Origin: CAMCHP01 sp036835325
GTDB lineage: Bacteria; Bacteroidota; Bacteroidia; Flavobacteriales_D; Sanyastnellaceae
Length of the DNA stretch: 56,602 nucleotides
Direction: 5' to 3'
Assembly: GCA_036835325.1 (NCBI GenBank)
Contig: DAITMF010000018.1
Coordinates: 1 to 56,602, forward strand
The position numbers and the translations under genes were made by a program. Position 1 is the stretch's first letter. The number at the start of each line of letters is the position of its first letter. The notes beneath the pieces were generated by a model that worked only from the letters and a program-made list of their open reading frames with translations, was not told the origin of the DNA and made no database searches. Shown piece by piece: positions 9,803 through 19,365 of this stretch.

Positions 9803-12088
9803 CTAGCGAACCAGCTTGATGGTGCCCGTTAAATTGCGCTCGCCTCCTGCATTCAAGCAGCGGGCCGAATAGTCAACGATGTAGAAATACATGCCTTCGC
9901 TAAGTTCGTCGCCGTTTTCGGTTTTGCCATTCCAACTGCAAGCACCGTCGACAATTTGACCGCCCCAGCGGTTGAATATGCGCAAATTGGCATAAAAAAC
10001 CGGCACATTGCACAGGTTGAGATCGGGATTCAAGAGGTAATGGGGACGGTAAACGTCATTGGTTCCATCGCGGTTTGGACTGAAGATGTTCGGCATAACC
10101 ACCTTCGAAGGATCGATGTACGGGATGATTTCTACCGCCACGTCGTCGGTGAAAATGCAGCCGAAAAGGTCAATGGTCACCGTGTAGTCGCCGGTTTCGA
10201 CGACCTCGATTACCGGGTTGTTGGTGCTACCCGTTGGAGTTAGCCAAACCACGTTGGCATTGGGCACCGTGGCGTTCAACACCACCGTATCGCCCTCGCA
10301 TACACGGGTTTCTGTGGGCAAGCCCAGTTGTGGAGCTACTACGTATAGCACGTTTACAGTATCTGACACTACGAAGCACTCGTTCGATGCCGTTGCAAAG
10401 AAGGTGCCGCTCTCGGTTACTTCAAGTTCAGTTCCATTGGTGCCATCTGACCAAAGCACGGGCTGCACATTGTCGAGCGTTACTGGAAGGTCGTCACAGA
10501 GAAAAAGATCAGGACCAAGGTTTACGGTAGGCGAAGTGATTTCAATGACTGTAGTAATCACTTCAACGGCACACGGTCCGTTTGATCCGGTCACAGAATA
10601 AACACCTCCGGTTGTAACGTCGAAGGTGCTTGTAGTGGCACCTTGGTTCCATTGGTAGCTCAGTGCTTCACCGGGTTCGAGCACCAAAACATCGCCCGCG
10701 CAGAGCACATACTCATCCTCCAAAGACAAATCGGGGAAAGCGAATACATTGGCGATAATTTCAAACGACTGGGTTTCATCGCCGAATGTAGCATCAACGG
10801 TGACAGTGTAGCTGCCTGGCTCACTGTAGGTGTAGCCGGGGTTGATTTCGGTGCTGGTGTCTTCGTCGTTCAATGAATTGGGATCGCCAAAATCCCAAAA
10901 TACCGCGTCGGGTGCTTGATTGCTGAACAACGAGAAGCTGGTTTCGTCGCCGAGGCACACATCGGTTACTTCAGGTGATACATTCAAGAGCGCTCCGCAG
11001 GTAAAGTTGGGTGTGCGTGGGAAGAACATGTCTTCACCGCCACTGTACGGTGCGACATTGGTCACAAAGTTGCAGGCTGCACCGGCTGCATCCGGATTTA
11101 CGACTCGGTCAATGCGTTGGTTTTCATTGTTTAAGACGTAAATCATTCCGTCTGGTCCGAGTTTGATATCGCTCACGCAGTCAGAAAAGAACGTACACTG
11201 GGTAACGTTGAATAGGGTGCCTTGGGTTAAAGTAGAATTTTGGTTGATTTCGAATTGCGTGAGTGTGTAATTGTCACCCGTTGTATAGAGGTACTCACTC
11301 GACGGTGAAAAGGCCAATCGGGTGCGGGCAGATAGACCTGATGTATTGTCAATTGAACTGCTCCAGTTGCCGGTTACCTCGCCCACTTCGTTGTCGTAGT
11401 TGAACAAACCGATGTAATGGCCTTTGAAAGAAACGGCTATAAGGCTGCAGTCGGGTGAAAGAGTAGCGTCGTCAAGTTCATCGTACCAACCTACCCAAGT
11501 CCAAGTGGCAGAGCCTAGACTGTTAAAGGCAATTTCTGTTGCATTCACATCGAATGTGCGGATGAAACAGGTGTTGCTTCCAGAATTGTTGTCTGCTGAA
11601 ATCAGCCAAAACCCACTACCGTCGGGTTTGGTGGCCACCATCAGTCGTCCGCCAACGGCGAAAAAACCAACTTCTTTCTCTCCTTCGACGATGGCTCCTA
11701 GTCCTGAATTGGCTGCCAAGTCAATCAATGTATAGTCAAGGCCACCGTTGAGCTTGCTGCGTACCAAGTACACTTGGTTGGTGTTACCGGGCTTGGGAAT
11801 GAAGACGTTTTCAAACGAGAATTGGCTGAAACCGCCGTCGGGCATAGGAGTGCCATCGGCGTAGAAAAGGGTTTGGTGGTCGACGTAGAAGAGAAGATTG
11901 CCCGATGCATCGCTGTAGGCCGAAGCCCGACGATCGTTCAACGTTTCGGCAGCACTTGTGCCTGCAGTGACTGAACCGCCGTTGAAGGCCAACGAGTAAC
12001 CATCGGCAAATACCCAATTGTTGTTTTGGTTTTGACCTGTTGCAAAGAAGGTCAGGACTAATGCGTACAAGGCAAGAAACAAACGCAT
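9803..12088 (-). CDS. Secreted PKD-domain protein with gliding/T9SS type B (CHU_C) C-terminal domain
   Basis: 761 residues from the ATG at 12088, which places a clean signal peptide (M-R-L-F-L-A-L-Y... to about residue 19) at the N-terminus; a longer reading would need a TTG. Residues ~20-375 look like a beta-propeller-type region (repeats such as D-G-M-I-Y-V-L-N-N). Residues ~400-460 hold a PKD domain with F-W-D-F-G-D and G-S-Y-T-V-T-V. Several Ig-like segments with G-x-Y-x-V-T follow. The last ~90 residues, with P-N-I-F-S-P-N-R-D-G-T-N-D and F-N-R-W-G, form the CHU_C domain used as a T9SS type B signal. The product is therefore expected at the cell surface or outside; its ligand is unknown. 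It lies 59 bases downstream of the acid phosphatase gene on the same strand. Confidence 0.88.
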   Translation of the reverse strand: MRLFLALYALVLTFFATGQNQNNNWVFADGYSLAFNGGSVTAGTSAAETLNDRRASAYSDASGNLLFYVDHQTLFYADGTPMPDGGFSQFSFENVFIPKPGNTNQVYLVRSKLNGGLDYTLIDLAANSGLGAIVEGEKEVGFFAVGGRLMVATKPDGSGFWLISADNNSGSNTCFIRTFDVNATEIAFNSLGSATWTWVGWYDELDDATLSPDCSLIAVSFKGHYIGLFNYDNEVGEVTGNWSSSIDNTSGLSARTRLAFSPSSEYLYTTGDNYTLTQFEINQNSTLTQGTLFNVTQCTFFSDCVSDIKLGPDGMIYVLNNENQRIDRVVNPDAAGAACNFVTNVAPYSGGEDMFFPRTPNFTCGALLNVSPEVTDVCLGDETSFSLFSNQAPDAVFWDFGDPNSLNDEDTSTEINPGYTYSEPGSYTVTVDATFGDETQSFEIIANVFAFPDLSLEDEYVLCAGDVLVLEPGEALSYQWNQGATTSTFDVTTGGVYSVTGSNGPCAVEVITTVIEITSPTVNLGPDLFLCDDLPVTLDNVQPVLWSDGTNGTELEVTESGTFFATASNECFVVSDTVNVLYVVAPQLGLPTETRVCEGDTVVLNATVPNANVVWLTPTGSTNNPVIEVVETGDYTVTIDLFGCIFTDDVAVEIIPYIDPSKVVMPNIFSPNRDGTNDVYRPHYLLNPDLNLCNVPVFYANLRIFNRWGGQIVDGACSWNGKTENGDELSEGMYFYIVDYSARCLNAGGERNLTGTIKLVR

Positions 12089-12147
12089 GGAAAGCGGTTT
12101 TGGCAATTGTTAGATGCCAAAACACGCAAATAAGTTGCATCACAGTG

Positions 12148-12990
12148 TTACTTGATGTCGGCAGGCTTAAGTTGCTTTCGCCGAAGCGCTTCGCGTTGAT
12201 CTTCGGTTAGTTCACGGTCATAGTTGTACAAGGCCCCTTCCCAGGTTCCATAGAGCGGATTGGGCAGTACGATGTAGCTGTTTGCGAAGCGATTGCGGTC
12301 ATCGTTGACATAATTGGCCCGCTCAGCGGTGTTGGCTTTGTCGTACTTGCCATCGAAATCACCGAGGTTGTCACCGATAAGCAGGGCGATCTCGAAGCCT
12401 AGGGCCTGCACCGAATCGCGTCGTGAGGTTTTGTCAGAAGTTGTGGTTTTGAGCAAGAAACGCTCGGCTTCGGTTTGCGGAATACCCAGATTACGCATGT
12501 TTTTCTGGGTGGGTACCAAGGCCGATACGTCGCGGTTGGAGATGTAAAATAAGGCAACACCAAGTGAGTCGGCGAAGTTCATGAATTCTACTGCTCCAGG
12601 TACGGCCGGCGCTGCGGCAAAATCGGTCCACAAGGCCCATGTTTCATTCGAAAAGGCCATGCCGTTGGCGACTTGCCATGCGGTGTAAGCGCTGTTATCA
12701 AGCACGGTTTCATCGAGGTCAAAGACAACAGCCAGTGGCGTGCTCATGTCTTCACGCGCTTCGCAACGCTGTGAAATTCGCTCCGTTGCAATGGCATAGG
12801 CCTGCAGGCACAAGGCTTGGTACTCGGCCGACTGCTGAACCCAAAGGGTTGACCCTAGCAGGTACCCTTGTTCGGTGGTGTGCTTTTGTGAGGCTTCATC
12901 ATCATACCCTGAAGTGATGCAGCTGTTCAGGAGCACAGCCGTAGCCAGCGAAAGGGTTGCAACAATTGGTAAAGAATGAGAAAATCGCAT
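12148..12990 (-). CDS. 5'-nucleotidase/acid phosphatase lipoprotein, e(P4) family (HAD class B-like)
   Basis: 280 residues. Signal peptide with lipobox L-L-N-S-C (Cys24), so an envelope lipoprotein. The HAD nucleophile motif V-V-F-D-L-D-E-T-V-L-D-N carries Asp91 and Asp93. Motif II is probably Y-I-S-N-R-D, and the late acidic motif is I-G-D-N-L-G-D-F. This matches the lipoprotein e(P4) family, which dephosphorylates nucleotides such as NMN or AMP outside the cytoplasm so that the nucleoside can be imported. Length is typical. It is divergent from msrA with an 86-base intergenic region that contains CATTTTTG on the minus strand (13023-13030) as a possible -7 element. The downstream T9SS type B gene may be co-transcribed. 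Confidence 0.9.
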   Translation of the reverse strand: MRFSHSLPIVATLSLATAVLLNSCITSGYDDEASQKHTTEQGYLLGSTLWVQQSAEYQALCLQAYAIATERISQRCEAREDMSTPLAVVFDLDETVLDNSAYTAWQVANGMAFSNETWALWTDFAAAPAVPGAVEFMNFADSLGVALFYISNRDVSALVPTQKNMRNLGIPQTEAERFLLKTTTSDKTSRRDSVQALGFEIALLIGDNLGDFDGKYDKANTAERANYVNDDRNRFANSYIVLPNPLYGTWEGALYNYDRELTEDQREALRRKQLKPADIK

Positions 12991-13076
12991 GTGGTAAAGT
13001 TTAATCAGAGAACTAAATTCGGCAAAAATGTGTCATTAGGTTGAAATTTTACGTTGTTCCACTAACACTTTTCTAG

Positions 13077-13730
13077 GTGCTACGATTCTTTGCTCTTCTT
13101 TTTTTGGTTGGATGTGCGGCTTCAGACTCAAGTACTCCGGTAGTACCTGAACAAACAGCGGTGGGTAACCTACGCGCTGCTTCTGAGAATGAGACAACAG
13201 CGTACTTCGCTGCCGGATGTTTTTGGTGTGTTGAAGCCATTTACGAATCGGTTGAAGGAGTTACCGAAGCCGTATCGGGCTATGCAGGTGGGATGGAGTC
13301 AAACCCAAGCTATGAGCAAGTTGGTTCAGGCAAGACCGGACATGCAGAAACGGTTATGGTGATTTACAATCCTTCGGTTGTGAGTTACGAAATGCTTCTT
13401 GAGGTGTATTACGGCATGCACAATCCCACCACGGTTAATGGTCAACACCCCGACTATGGCCCCCAGTACCGCAGCATCATTTTTTATACCAACGAGAATG
13501 AGCAGCGTTCCGCGTTTAAAGCGCGTGACATGGCACAGCGTTTGTACGATTCACCGGTAGCAACGGAGATCGTTCCTTTTGAGAAGTTTTGGCCCGCTGA
13601 AGATTACCACCAAGACTACGAAAAATTGCACCCTGAAAACAGCTATGTGCAAGCCGTTAGCATTCCCCGTTTGAATCGCTTCAAGACAAAGTTTCCGCAT
13701 TTGCTTAAGCAAGCGTCTGCGTCGAAGTAA
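13077..13730 (+). CDS. msrA: Peptide-methionine (S)-S-oxide reductase MsrA, probable lipoprotein
   Basis: 217 residues starting at GTG 13077 (no earlier in-frame start gives a signal peptide). A short signal with L-V-G-C makes Cys13 a likely lipidation site, so this MsrA should work in the periplasm or envelope rather than the cytoplasm. The catalytic motif G-C-F-W-C has Cys48 as nucleophile; the A-V-S-G-Y-A-G-G and later G-x-G-x-T-G-H-A-E-T segments are family signatures, and Q-Y-R-S-I-I-F-Y is near residue 137. It repairs methionine-S-sulfoxide in oxidised proteins. No MsrB domain is fused. The 3' end overlaps the convergent histidine kinase gene by 26 bases. Confidence 0.95.
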   Translation: MLRFFALLFLVGCAASDSSTPVVPEQTAVGNLRAASENETTAYFAAGCFWCVEAIYESVEGVTEAVSGYAGGMESNPSYEQVGSGKTGHAETVMVIYNPSVVSYEMLLEVYYGMHNPTTVNGQHPDYGPQYRSIIFYTNENEQRSAFKARDMAQRLYDSPVATEIVPFEKFWPAEDYHQDYEKLHPENSYVQAVSIPRLNRFKTKFPHLLKQASASK

Positions 13731-16332
13731 GGTGGGTGTTGGGGAAGATCAGTGTAAAGGTGCTGCCTTGATTTTTCTCTGATACCACCGAAATTTTCCC
13801 ACCGAAGTTCTCGGTAATTTTCTTGACCAACGACAGTCCGATGCCGGTTCCAGGGTAGTCGTTCTGTTTATGCAGCCGTTGGAAGATGCCAAAGATGCGC
13901 TCGTAGTGCTCTTGATCGATGCCGATTCCGGTATCGCTTACAGAAAGTGAGAAGTGATCACTATTCAACGCGCAATGAACGTCAATCTGCAAAGGCGCGT
14001 TTGGCTTCCTGTATTTAAGGGCGTTGCCGATGAGGTTATTTAAAATTTGAGCCCAAGGTGTTTTGTAGGAGTATACGATGGGCAGCTCTTCCATCGTGAT
14101 TTTGGCATTGCATTCATCGATTGTTGCTCGGTGCAAATTGAGAACATCGGTGAGAAGCTCATTCAAATCAATTCGCGACACAGGTTCATCGAAACGCGTG
14201 ATGCGTGCATAGTTCAAGAGGTCGTGAATGATTTGCTTCATGCGCTGCGCCCCGTCAACCGCAAAGCCAATGTATTCTCGTCCACGTTCGTCGAGTTGAT
14301 TGCCGTATTTCCTTTCAATTTGGGTCAAGAAGCTGCTGACCATGCGCAAGGGTTCTCGCAGGTCATGGGAGGCGACGTAGGCAAATTGTTCAAGGTCTTT
14401 GTTGGAGGTTTCCAACTGTTGTGCTTGTTGCGCCAATTGGCGGTTCAGTGCCAGGAGTGCTTCTTCAAAGGCCTTTGACGCCGAAATGTCTTGCACGCTA
14501 CCTACCATTCGAATGGCTTGGCCGTTATCATCTCTGACAAATCCTCCTTGGTCGAGGCAGTAGAGGTAGCTTCCGTCAGAGGTTCGGTAGCGGTATTCTT
14601 CGAACCAACGATCAACGAGCGGGTTCATGATTGCAGCGTTGAGCGAATCTGAAACACGTTTGTGGTCATCGGGATGCATAAGATCAGACCACGTATCAAT
14701 CGTAGGGGCGTGCACCTCAGGGTCGTAGCCGAACACTGTCGCGAAGCCTCGGCCCCAGTACAGTTCATCGGTTTTGATGTTCCAATCGTAAATGGCTTCG
14801 TTGGTGACGTCGGCAATCAGGATGAAACGCTCGTTTGATTCGCTCAGGTCAAGCTGAATGCGTTTACGTTCATCAATGTCTTGAAAACTTCCCGACAAGC
14901 TAACGCACACACCGTCTTTTAGCACGGGCTTGCCTATGGTGCGTATCCATCGTTCGTTTCCTTTGGCGGTGATGATGGGCAGTTCAAGGTCCCATCCTTC
15001 ACCGGTGCGCATGGCCAACTCAACACGCTCTTTGATGAGTTCGCGCGCCCATCCTTCCTTGTAAAAGTTGATTCCATCTTCGATCGGAGGAGGGGTATCT
15101 CCATCCACTTCGTGAATACTAAAAACCTCAGGCGACCAGTAGAGTTTGAGGTCGGGCATAGTAATGTCCCAGCTTCCGTTTCGAGAAAGTTCAGAGGCTT
15201 GACTTTGAAGCTTCTCAAGCCGCCGCCGTTGCGTAACATTGTGTGATACGCCGATAACGCGGTAGGGCGCGCCGGTGGCATCACGAAATGCGTAGGCCGC
15301 ATCGAGCACTGTTTGGTACTTCCCATCAATAACGCCATGACGGTATTCGAGCTGCCAGTAATTCTCGTCTGAATTGGTGAGGAACGCTTTGAACGACGCT
15401 GCCACCAGTTGTTGATCTTCCGGATGGACGTGCGGATTGTGTTCACCCAAGGTATAATCGTATGAACCGGATGGCATGCCAAACTGAATCTGGAAGCCCT
15501 CTGATCGGTACAAATGGTTGCGTTTAAGGTCTAAGTCCCAAATCGCATGCGCACGCACAGAAAGCACGCCGTCAACCCGTTCGGTGCTTGTACCGCTTAC
15601 AAATACTCTGCTTGGCTTTGGAATTGAGTAGTCTAACCCCAAATCTTGGCGCAAGAGCATGAGGTTGACGATGTCAGATGCGTACTCGAGCGACTGATCG
15701 CGTAAGGTGGTAATCTTAAGGTCGAGTCCACTTTCAGTGCGGTATAGGCGTGAAGCGATGGCGACTATCCGTACCTCGCCGTCTTTTCGTAACAACGAAA
15801 ACAAGGCAGGCTCATCAGAACCTTGCTCGATAACCTGTTTATGCCGTTCGGCAATCTGTGCAAGTATTTCTTCAGAAAACAGAACCCCTACAAACCGTCC
15901 GTTCAATTCTTCAACTGTATAGCCGGTAAGTGCCGCCATTTGCATGTTGGCCCGGTGAATAATGCCGTTTTGGTCGGTGACCGTCATGGCAATAGGTGCC
16001 TGCATGAAAGCCTCATCGGTATCGGTGACAACGGTGTCTTCGGCTTTTGTGTTAAAAGCGATCACAACACTTCCGGGCTCGCATGACGTAGGCAATTCAG
16101 CCGCGTAATCGAAGCTTACCGGTAGTTCGAATTTTCGTTTCAGAAGTTGAAAAAGCGGCTCGTGTTCGTTCGGTGGACTAGGCAATACGGCGATGACTCC
16201 CAAACCGGTAGCGCCAATCAGCTCTGCAATAGATGCAGCATCGCTCTCAGCGCTCCCTAGGGAAACATTGAAAACAAGAGCAGCTTTTGTTGTGGCTACC
16301 GCCGATGATAACGCATGAACAGGTTTGCCCAT
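13705..16332 (-). CDS. Multi-PAS sensor histidine kinase with a degenerate CheB-like N-terminus
   Basis: 875 residues with no clear transmembrane helix, so probably cytoplasmic. Residues ~1-110 resemble a worn CheB methylesterase fold (inference from spacing and L-x-x-L-L-K-R-K-F-E-L-P-V). PAS domains follow at about 115-240, 265-370, 375-490 and 490-620, the last three of the PAS_3/PAC type with G-S-x-Q-D-I-D/S. The dimerisation domain has A-S-H-D-L-R-E-P-L (phosphoacceptor His near 656), and the ATPase domain has N-x-x-x-N-A-L-K-Y, D-T-G-I-G-I and G-T-G-I-G-L. The ligand and partner regulator are not encoded next to it. Stop codons of this gene and msrA overlap tail to tail. The 109 bases separating its start from the stop of the upstream rocD gene show nothing recognisable. 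Confidence 0.9.
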   Translation of the reverse strand: MGKPVHALSSAVATTKAALVFNVSLGSAESDAASIAELIGATGLGVIAVLPSPPNEHEPLFQLLKRKFELPVSFDYAAELPTSCEPGSVVIAFNTKAEDTVVTDTDEAFMQAPIAMTVTDQNGIIHRANMQMAALTGYTVEELNGRFVGVLFSEEILAQIAERHKQVIEQGSDEPALFSLLRKDGEVRIVAIASRLYRTESGLDLKITTLRDQSLEYASDIVNLMLLRQDLGLDYSIPKPSRVFVSGTSTERVDGVLSVRAHAIWDLDLKRNHLYRSEGFQIQFGMPSGSYDYTLGEHNPHVHPEDQQLVAASFKAFLTNSDENYWQLEYRHGVIDGKYQTVLDAAYAFRDATGAPYRVIGVSHNVTQRRRLEKLQSQASELSRNGSWDITMPDLKLYWSPEVFSIHEVDGDTPPPIEDGINFYKEGWARELIKERVELAMRTGEGWDLELPIITAKGNERWIRTIGKPVLKDGVCVSLSGSFQDIDERKRIQLDLSESNERFILIADVTNEAIYDWNIKTDELYWGRGFATVFGYDPEVHAPTIDTWSDLMHPDDHKRVSDSLNAAIMNPLVDRWFEEYRYRTSDGSYLYCLDQGGFVRDDNGQAIRMVGSVQDISASKAFEEALLALNRQLAQQAQQLETSNKDLEQFAYVASHDLREPLRMVSSFLTQIERKYGNQLDERGREYIGFAVDGAQRMKQIIHDLLNYARITRFDEPVSRIDLNELLTDVLNLHRATIDECNAKITMEELPIVYSYKTPWAQILNNLIGNALKYRKPNAPLQIDVHCALNSDHFSLSVSDTGIGIDQEHYERIFGIFQRLHKQNDYPGTGIGLSLVKKITENFGGKISVVSEKNQGSTFTLIFPNTHLTSTQTLA

Positions 16333-16441
16333 AGCACAAACAATCCAGAGGTCTGATTAGTCTTAAGGGTACACTAAATCGCTCAGTTCGTCGTGTAGGA
16401 AATGTCTGATAGTGTTGCTATACCGTAAAAATACGCTCTAC

Positions 16442-17716
16442 CTATTTCGCGTGAGCCAAAAAGGTTGTTCGAATGATTGCCACACAAGCCATCAGTTGTT
16501 CTTCGGTCATGACCAAGGGCGGTGCAAAGCGAATGATGTTGCCGTGCGTAGGTTTGGCAAGCAATCCGTTGTCTTTTAGTGCGACACACAAATCCCATGC
16601 CGTTGAGCTATCAGGTGAGTCATTGATGACAACTGCATTGAGCAAACCTTTACCTCTTACAAGCGAAATCAATGAAGTTTCACTTTTTAGTTTGTTCATT
16701 TCGTCACGGAAAATGCGGCCCAAGCGTCGTGCATTCTGCGCCAATTTCTCGTCTTTTACCACCTCAAGCGCAGCGATGGCCACTTCACCTGCGATGGGGT
16801 TGCCTCCGAAGGTTGAACCGTGTTGCCCGGGTTTTATGACGTTCATGATGGCGTCATCGGCGAGCACGGCAGAGACTGGGTAGGCACCTCCAGAGAGGGC
16901 TTTGCCAAGGATGAGAATGTCAGGACGCACATAGGTCGCTTGGCGCTCGCAGTGGCCTTCACATGTGCAATTTCCGCACACCGCCAAGAGTGAACCGGTT
17001 CGGGCAATGCCGGTTTGAATCTCATCGGCAATGAAGATCACGTTTTGCGCCTTGCACAATGCGGCTGCTTGCGCCAGGTAATCATCAGCCGGGGTGTTCA
17101 CGCCCGCTTCGCCTTGAATCGGTTCAACCAAAAAGCCGGCAACGTTGGGGTCTTCCAAGGCCTTGGCAAGCGCATCAATGTCGTTGTACGGAATTGAAAT
17201 GAAGCCCGGTGTGTACGGTCCAAAGTTTGTGTTCGAATCGGGGTCGCTCGAAAACGAAACAATTGTGGTTGTACGTCCGTGGAAGTTTTGCTCGGCAACA
17301 ATGATTTTCGCTTGGTTGGCAGCTATCCCCTTCACCTCATACGCCCATTTGCGGCAAAGCTTCAGTGCGGTTTCAACGGCTTCTGCACCTGAATTCATGG
17401 GCAGTACTTTGTCAAAACCAAAGTATTCGGTCACGTACTTTTCGTACTTACCTAGCACACTGTTGTAGAAAGCGCGTGAAGTAAGGCACAGTTTCTCGGC
17501 TTGGTCTTTCATGGCGCCCACAATGCGCGGGTGGCAGTGGCCTTGGTTGACTGCCGAATAGGCCGACAAGAAATCGAAGTAGCGTTTGCCTTCCAAATCC
17601 CATACGTACACACCTTCGCCGCGGTCAAGCACCACCGGTAAGGGGTGGTAGTTGTGTGCTCCATGACGGTTTTCAAGTTCCATGGCTTCGGCCGAAGAGA
17701 GTCGGGTATCAATCAT
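16442..17716 (-). CDS. rocD: Ornithine--oxo-acid aminotransferase
   Basis: 424 residues from ATG 17716 (an ATG ten codons earlier is possible, but the N-terminus then extends past the usual family start). Class III PLP aminotransferase: N-H-G-A-H-N-Y-H-P-L-P-V-V-L-like opening, S-A-Y-S-A-V-N-Q-G-H-C-H-P, G-A-E-A-V-E-T-A-L-K, D-E-I-Q-T-G and the PLP lysine in I-L-G-K-A-L-S-G-G near 275. It converts ornithine plus 2-oxoglutarate to glutamate-5-semialdehyde and glutamate, linking arginine breakdown to proline. A short cysteine-rich insertion, C-G-N-C-T-C-E-G-H-C, precedes the PLP lysine; similar insertions occur in related Bacteroidota enzymes as far as I recall. Divergent from the helicase gene. 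Confidence 0.93.
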   Translation of the reverse strand: MIDTRLSSAEAMELENRHGAHNYHPLPVVLDRGEGVYVWDLEGKRYFDFLSAYSAVNQGHCHPRIVGAMKDQAEKLCLTSRAFYNSVLGKYEKYVTEYFGFDKVLPMNSGAEAVETALKLCRKWAYEVKGIAANQAKIIVAEQNFHGRTTTIVSFSSDPDSNTNFGPYTPGFISIPYNDIDALAKALEDPNVAGFLVEPIQGEAGVNTPADDYLAQAAALCKAQNVIFIADEIQTGIARTGSLLAVCGNCTCEGHCERQATYVRPDILILGKALSGGAYPVSAVLADDAIMNVIKPGQHGSTFGGNPIAGEVAIAALEVVKDEKLAQNARRLGRIFRDEMNKLKSETSLISLVRGKGLLNAVVINDSPDSSTAWDLCVALKDNGLLAKPTHGNIIRFAPPLVMTEEQLMACVAIIRTTFLAHAK

Positions 17717-17788
17717 AACACTGGTTTTGGCAAGCAATGCCTGCAATTACTGTATGTACAAATCTACGATTTCGGCTTCAGATTTCAG

Positions 17789-17796
17789 TACTTTCG
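17789..17796 (+). promoter_or_regulatory. -7 promoter element TACTTTCG before the helicase gene
   Basis: One mismatch from TAnnTTTG, with exactly four bases to the ATG at 17801. This placement argues for a leaderless transcript and for 17801 as the true start. Confidence 0.55.
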
Positions 17797-17800
17797 CACC

Positions 17801-19255
17801 ATGTCTGCACCCACAAGCCGCAGTCAGGAGTCGCGTTTCGAAACCGACTTACGTGCCCAGTTTACGTACGAACCCACTGAAGGTCAAGACCGATTGATTC
17901 GGTTTCTGACCAAATTCATGTTTTCTGAAAAACCCAACCCAACCCTGGTTATTCGAGGGTATGCAGGTACGGGCAAAACCACCATGACCGGTGCGCTCGT
18001 GAAGGTTTTGCGGCAAATGCGCAGAAAAGTCGTGCTGATGGCACCCACCGGCCGGGCGGCCAAAGTGCTCTCTTCGTATGCCGAGTACCCCGCGGCCACG
18101 ATTCACAGAACCATCTACACCAAAAATGCCGACAATGCCGGTGTGAGCTTCAGTTTGGCCACAAATACACGGAAGAATACGGTCTTCATGGTCGATGAAG
18201 CCTCGATGATCGGCGAGGGTGGAGGCATCGAAACCGAAGGTTTTGGTGAACCACGCGACCTGCTTGATGACCTCATGACCTATGTGTTTTCTGGCGATGA
18301 ATGCCGCTTGATTTTGATCGGCGATACGGCACAGTTGCCGCCGGTTGGTAGCGACGATTCGCCTGCACTGCGGTGGCAAGAACTGGCCAGTCGTTACTAT
18401 TTGACTGCCGCCGAGGTTGAGTTGAAAGAGGTTGTCAGACAGGAACTTGATAGTGGCATCTTGTTCAATGCCAATACCTTGCGTTTGCAGTTGGCGATGA
18501 ATGGCAGCGGATTCCCACAGTTGTCAATCGATTCGTTTTCAGACATCAAGCGCATCGATGGCACCGAGTTGCCTGAGGTCTTCGATGTGCTCCAAAGCCG
18601 CTACACCGAGCAAGGGGTCATCATCATCACCCGATCAAACAAACGGGCCAACCAGTTCAACCAGCACATCCGTCAGCGCATTTTCTACCGCGAAGAAGAA
18701 ATCTCAGGCGGTGATTTGCTGATGGTGGTGAAGAACAACTATTTCTGGTTGGAGGGTTTCAAAGAAGCACCCACCGATTTCATTGCCAATGGCGATACAC
18801 TTCAGGTACAGCGCGTTATACGCTACCAGGAGCGTTATGGATTGCGCTTCGCGGATGTGGAAGTTCAGATGCTCGATTACCCCGCTTTTCCTTCGTTTGA
18901 GGTGAAGGTTTTGCTCGATGCACTGATGGTGGAACAAGCCAATTTGGGTTTTGACCGCATGAAGCGCTTCTATGATTTAGTAGCAGCCGACTACTTGCAC
19001 CTCGGCTTCAAACGCGCCGTTGCTCAAGCGGTTCGAAAAGATCCGTTTTACAATGCCTTGCAGGTGAAGTATGCCTATGCTGTAACCTGCCACAAGTCGC
19101 AGGGCGGACAATGGCCCGCAGTGATCGTTGACCAAGGCTACCTCACCGAAGACATGCTCGATGCATCCTTGCTGCGCTGGTTTTACACGGCCTTTACACG
19201 CGCTCGGCGCGAACTGTGGCTACTGAATTTCTCCGATTCGTTTTTTGGTGGATGA
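17801..19255 (+). CDS. RecD-like AAA ATP-dependent DNA helicase
   Basis: 484 residues. The start at ATG 17801 is preferred over upstream in-frame codons because of the promoter box four bases before it and because the extra 52 residues look non-coding. Superfamily 1 helicase motifs: Walker A G-Y-A-G-T-G-K-T-T near residue 55, motif Ia M-A-P-T-G-R-A-A, Walker B V-D-E-A-S-M-I near 133, motif III G-D-T-A-Q-L-P-P-V-G, and C-terminal C-H-K-S-Q-G-G-Q-W-P with F-Y-T-A-F-T-R-A-R-R. This fits the RecD/exodeoxyribonuclease V alpha-like single-subunit helicases that unwind DNA 5' to 3'. No RecB or RecC is adjacent, so it probably acts alone. Cytoplasmic. Confidence 0.88.
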   Translation: MSAPTSRSQESRFETDLRAQFTYEPTEGQDRLIRFLTKFMFSEKPNPTLVIRGYAGTGKTTMTGALVKVLRQMRRKVVLMAPTGRAAKVLSSYAEYPAATIHRTIYTKNADNAGVSFSLATNTRKNTVFMVDEASMIGEGGGIETEGFGEPRDLLDDLMTYVFSGDECRLILIGDTAQLPPVGSDDSPALRWQELASRYYLTAAEVELKEVVRQELDSGILFNANTLRLQLAMNGSGFPQLSIDSFSDIKRIDGTELPEVFDVLQSRYTEQGVIIITRSNKRANQFNQHIRQRIFYREEEISGGDLLMVVKNNYFWLEGFKEAPTDFIANGDTLQVQRVIRYQERYGLRFADVEVQMLDYPAFPSFEVKVLLDALMVEQANLGFDRMKRFYDLVAADYLHLGFKRAVAQAVRKDPFYNALQVKYAYAVTCHKSQGGQWPAVIVDQGYLTEDMLDASLLRWFYTAFTRARRELWLLNFSDSFFGG

Positions 19256-19352
19256 GGATGTTTGCTTGCATTGCATCCATCCATCCGAACTCAAGAAATG
19301 AGATTTTACAACGTTAGTAAAACGTTAAGCGAAGGTTTCCAAAATAATTTTC

Positions 19353-19360
19353 TAGTTTTG
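19353..19360 (+). promoter_or_regulatory. -7 promoter element TAGTTTTG with no downstream gene
   Basis: Exact TAnnTTTG match in the gap after the helicase gene. The next feature downstream on this strand is a terminator, not a gene, so it may drive a small RNA. The preceding 19256-19352 stretch holds a GGATGGATG-type motif (19273-19287) and the short direct repeat ACGTTA. Confidence 0.5.
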
Positions 19361-19365
19361 CCTTA

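Noticed and set aside
17645..17800. Longer start of the helicase frame
   Set aside because: The extra 52 codons overlap rocD and the promoter box lies within them, four bases before ATG 17801.
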